The notes beneath the pieces are model-generated. The model was not told the origin of the DNA. It searched no databases and saw only the letters and a program-made list of their open reading frames with translations. From Marinibaculum pumilum (GTDB lineage Bacteria; Pseudomonadota; Alphaproteobacteria; Ferrovibrionales; Ferrovibrionaceae), in assembly GCF_042646425.1 (NCBI RefSeq), contig NZ_JBHRTR010000031.1, positions 62,001 to 126,000 of the forward strand: a stretch of DNA of 64,000 bases, in the 5' to 3' direction. Shown here piece after piece: positions 62,645-64,000 of the stretch. Every line of letters begins with the position of its first letter. Positions within the stretch are counted from its first letter, which is position 1. The position numbers and the translations under genes are program-made.

Positions 62645-63772
62645 CTATTCGCCGGAAGACTCCCACCGGCCGAGTACGAACTCGATATGCCCGTAAGGGG
62701 CGGATTTGATTCTGCCCTCGATCCAGCCGGTGATGTGGTCCGGCTCCAGGTCGTCGGGCGCATCGGGATCGTCCAGCAGGTCGGCGACCGTGATGCCGCT
62801 CCTGGCATGGGCGTCGGTCAGCTTCGCCCAGATCTCATCGGTGATCGGCGAGAGCGCTTTGGCGGCCAGGTCCTGCCATCGCGCCAGCACCCATTCATAG
62901 TGCTGGGACCTGGCAATCTTGGTCGGACCGAAGAACCAGGAGTCGATCAGCCTGCCGTTCAGACCGCGCGGGACATCATCGGCCCCAGCCAGCAGCATCC
63001 GGACGCTTACACCGCTGCGGTCCTGCGCTTGGTGGAGCGCACCGAGCGCATCATCATCGAGGAGCACCCAGCCGCGCCTGCCGGTTTCCGCAATTCTCGG
63101 CTTTGGCGCAGGCGGTGTTTGCAGGAACGCCAGGATGAAATCGAGATGCTCCTTCTGGATCTCCTCAAGCGTTCCGGCGAACAGCTTCCAGATCGATTTG
63201 TCGGATAGCCCTTCGGGACGCCCCGGGGCTTTGATGAGCGCGGCCTTTGCCCCGCGGCCCCGGCGCTTGGCCGCCTGGCCGACCTCCTCCTGGAGCGCAG
63301 CATTAACGGGCACATACTCAGGAGCGCTCTCGGCGGCTTCCTGCCAGCGGGTCAGGACGTATTCCAGGTGGTCTCTGCGCACGGCAGGGCGCGGCCCCTT
63401 GAGCCACAATCTTATGGTTCCCAGCGTCAGACCATCCGGCGCGTGGTGCCTGGCACCGCGCAGAATGACCGACGGCCCGACCCGGCTGCGTTCCCGCAGA
63501 TCCTTGATCTGTGCGATATGCGCTTCGGTCAGGGGAACGTAAGTGCCGCGCGGCAGCGACTTCCATGCCTTCAGAACGTAGGCGACATGGTCCCGGCGGC
63601 CCCGCTTGGCGAGACCGCATATCCAGTTGGCGATTGTCCACGGCTTCAGCCCGTCGGGCACGTCAGATCGGCCCGCAAGAAGCTTAGCCGCGCCTACGCC
63701 AGTTTCCTCCCTTAGGGAGCGAAAAACCTCTGGGTCAATATCAACATAGTCAGGTCCTGTACCAATCGCCAT
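62645..63772 (-). CDS. Protein made of five tandem ~66-residue HTH-like repeats
   Basis: 375 residues composed of five repeats: about 9-71, 78-143, 153-217, 235-299 and 308-370. Each follows the plan: hydrophobic start (YVPLT, WVLLD and similar), a helix, a 'SGV...LL.G' turn, 'D.P.GL....I..W..G', then 'H.EYVL.RW'. Examples are DGLKPWTIANWICG, DGLTLGTIRLWLKG and DDLEPDHITGWIEG. The two helices around the GL/W turn look like a lambda-repressor-type HTH, but the third repeat is the most degenerate. No catalytic motif, signal peptide or membrane segment. It starts just right of an AT-rich leader with a perfect palindrome, and faces an HTH-like gene. I do not recognise a named family. Confidence 0.6.
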   Translation of the reverse strand: MAIGTGPDYVDIDPEVFRSLREETGVGAAKLLAGRSDVPDGLKPWTIANWICGLAKRGRRDHVAYVLKAWKSLPRGTYVPLTEAHIAQIKDLRERSRVGPSVILRGARHHAPDGLTLGTIRLWLKGPRPAVRRDHLEYVLTRWQEAAESAPEYVPVNAALQEEVGQAAKRRGRGAKAALIKAPGRPEGLSDKSIWKLFAGTLEEIQKEHLDFILAFLQTPPAPKPRIAETGRRGWVLLDDDALGALHQAQDRSGVSVRMLLAGADDVPRGLNGRLIDSWFFGPTKIARSQHYEWVLARWQDLAAKALSPITDEIWAKLTDAHARSGITVADLLDDPDAPDDLEPDHITGWIEGRIKSAPYGHIEFVLGRWESSGE

Positions 63773-64000
63773 TCTAGAAATATATCATATCTGGTAATTA
63801 AAAGTCCGCTTTCACACGGAATATTTATTGATTTTCGGAAAGTGACGAATACGTCACTTATCGCAACTAATCTAATCGGCCAGCATTTTCCTAAAGAAAA
63901 TATCATATTGCATTTTATCTAAAGTTAAACAGATATTTAGAGCCTGCGCGTATGATATGTAAAGAATGAAGAAAAGTACGATTTAATAATATGTTAAACA
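63773..64000. promoter_or_regulatory. AT-rich leader upstream of the five-repeat gene
   Basis: This 228-base stretch is much richer in A and T than anything else in the window and contains no supported gene (a 64-codon frame at 63712-63906 overlaps the start and looks spurious). It should hold the promoter of the five-repeat gene. Short ATATCATAT-like motifs repeat (63781-63791, 63900-63909, 63953-63958). Confidence 0.5.
63840..63859. promoter_or_regulatory. Perfect 8-bp palindrome in the AT-rich leader
   Basis: AAGTGACG-AATA-CGTCACTT is a perfect inverted repeat, 68 bases before the five-repeat gene start. A likely operator for a dimeric regulator, possibly of the five-repeat protein itself; no binding has been shown. 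Confidence 0.55.

Larger units (their letters stand above)
56173..64000. mobile_element. Integrated element at tRNA-Ser (left part; ICE- or IME-like)
   Basis: It begins at the 3' end of tRNA-Ser with a large serine recombinase, then small unknown genes, a VirD4/TraG-like ATPase and a membrane lipoprotein, then an HTH-like protein and a five-repeat protein. GC content falls visibly in 57.7-58.2 kb and sharply at 63.8-64.0 kb. The element has no relaxase or mating-pore gene before the window end, so mobility cannot be judged. Confidence 0.75.

Noticed and set aside
63712..63906. A 64-codon minus-strand frame in the AT-rich leader
   Set aside because: It overlaps the start of the five-repeat gene in another frame and has no ribosome site or similarity.
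56214..64000. A second copy of the tRNA-Ser 3' end marking the right end of the element
   Set aside because: None was seen in the window by eye, so the end must lie beyond base 64000.

Overview
The window is about 64 kb of GC-rich DNA from an alphaproteobacterium, most likely of the Rhodospirillales type. The main evidence is gene order: NYN protein, rpoZ, rel, pyrE, pdxJ, acpS, lepB, rnc, era is a characteristic alphaproteobacterial run. A Pho regulon with long, extended PstC/PstA permeases agrees with this. The genus cannot be named from the sequence alone. Apart from the last 8 kb, the window reads as dense, ordinary chromosome.

Layout. 0-11 kb: a MarR regulator and a solitary molybdenum-hydroxylase large subunit sharing one palindromic operator sequence; an HSL-type esterase; two giant tandem repeat (beta-solenoid) proteins of 840 and 1028 residues with no visible lysine; a SnoaL-like protein and a RidA-like protein. 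11-16 kb: korAB (2-oxoacid:ferredoxin oxidoreductase) on the minus strand, then pncA. 15.6-22.2 kb: a complete phosphate system, Pho box-pstS-(two hairpins)-pstC-pstA-pstB-phoU-phoB, with no phoR in sight. 22-26 kb: fumC and a membrane-anchored penicillin-acylase-family hydrolase. 26.3-26.65 kb: a cluster of palindromic repeats inside a 36-bp inverted repeat. 26.7-33.4 kb, minus strand: class II aldolase, a two-domain SnoaL-like protein, the operon haloacid dehalogenase/alpha-beta hydrolase/threonine dehydratase, and a soluble lytic transglycosylase. 33.7-37.8 kb: dapA, smpB, a PaaI-type thioesterase divergent from a TetR regulator with a palindromic operator between them, a family-5-type uracil-DNA glycosylase and a NYN-domain protein.

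38-51.8 kb is the housekeeping core: rpoZ, the bifunctional ppGpp enzyme rel, pyrE, pdxJ, acpS, lepB, rnc, era, two tandem PAS_5-type genes, a MOSC protein, ruvX and gatCAB. 51.8-56.0 kb carries an OGT-like protein, a Nu-class GST, a YbaK-type editing protein and a second amidase.

At 56123-56213 lies tRNA-Ser(GCU), and its 3' end is the left boundary of an integrated element that runs off the window. The element's large serine recombinase reads into the tRNA, so its last residues and stop codon are encoded by tRNA sequence. The element also carries a VirD4/TraG-like coupling ATPase with an altered Walker A motif, a small membrane protein, a coiled-coil lipoprotein with exact 11-residue repeats, several unknown small proteins, an HTH-like protein, and a 375-residue protein made of five tandem ~66-residue helical repeats that look like winged or lambda-type HTH units. 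That five-repeat protein, followed by an AT-rich leader with a perfect palindrome, is the best candidate for something undescribed. No relaxase or mating-pore genes are visible before the window ends.
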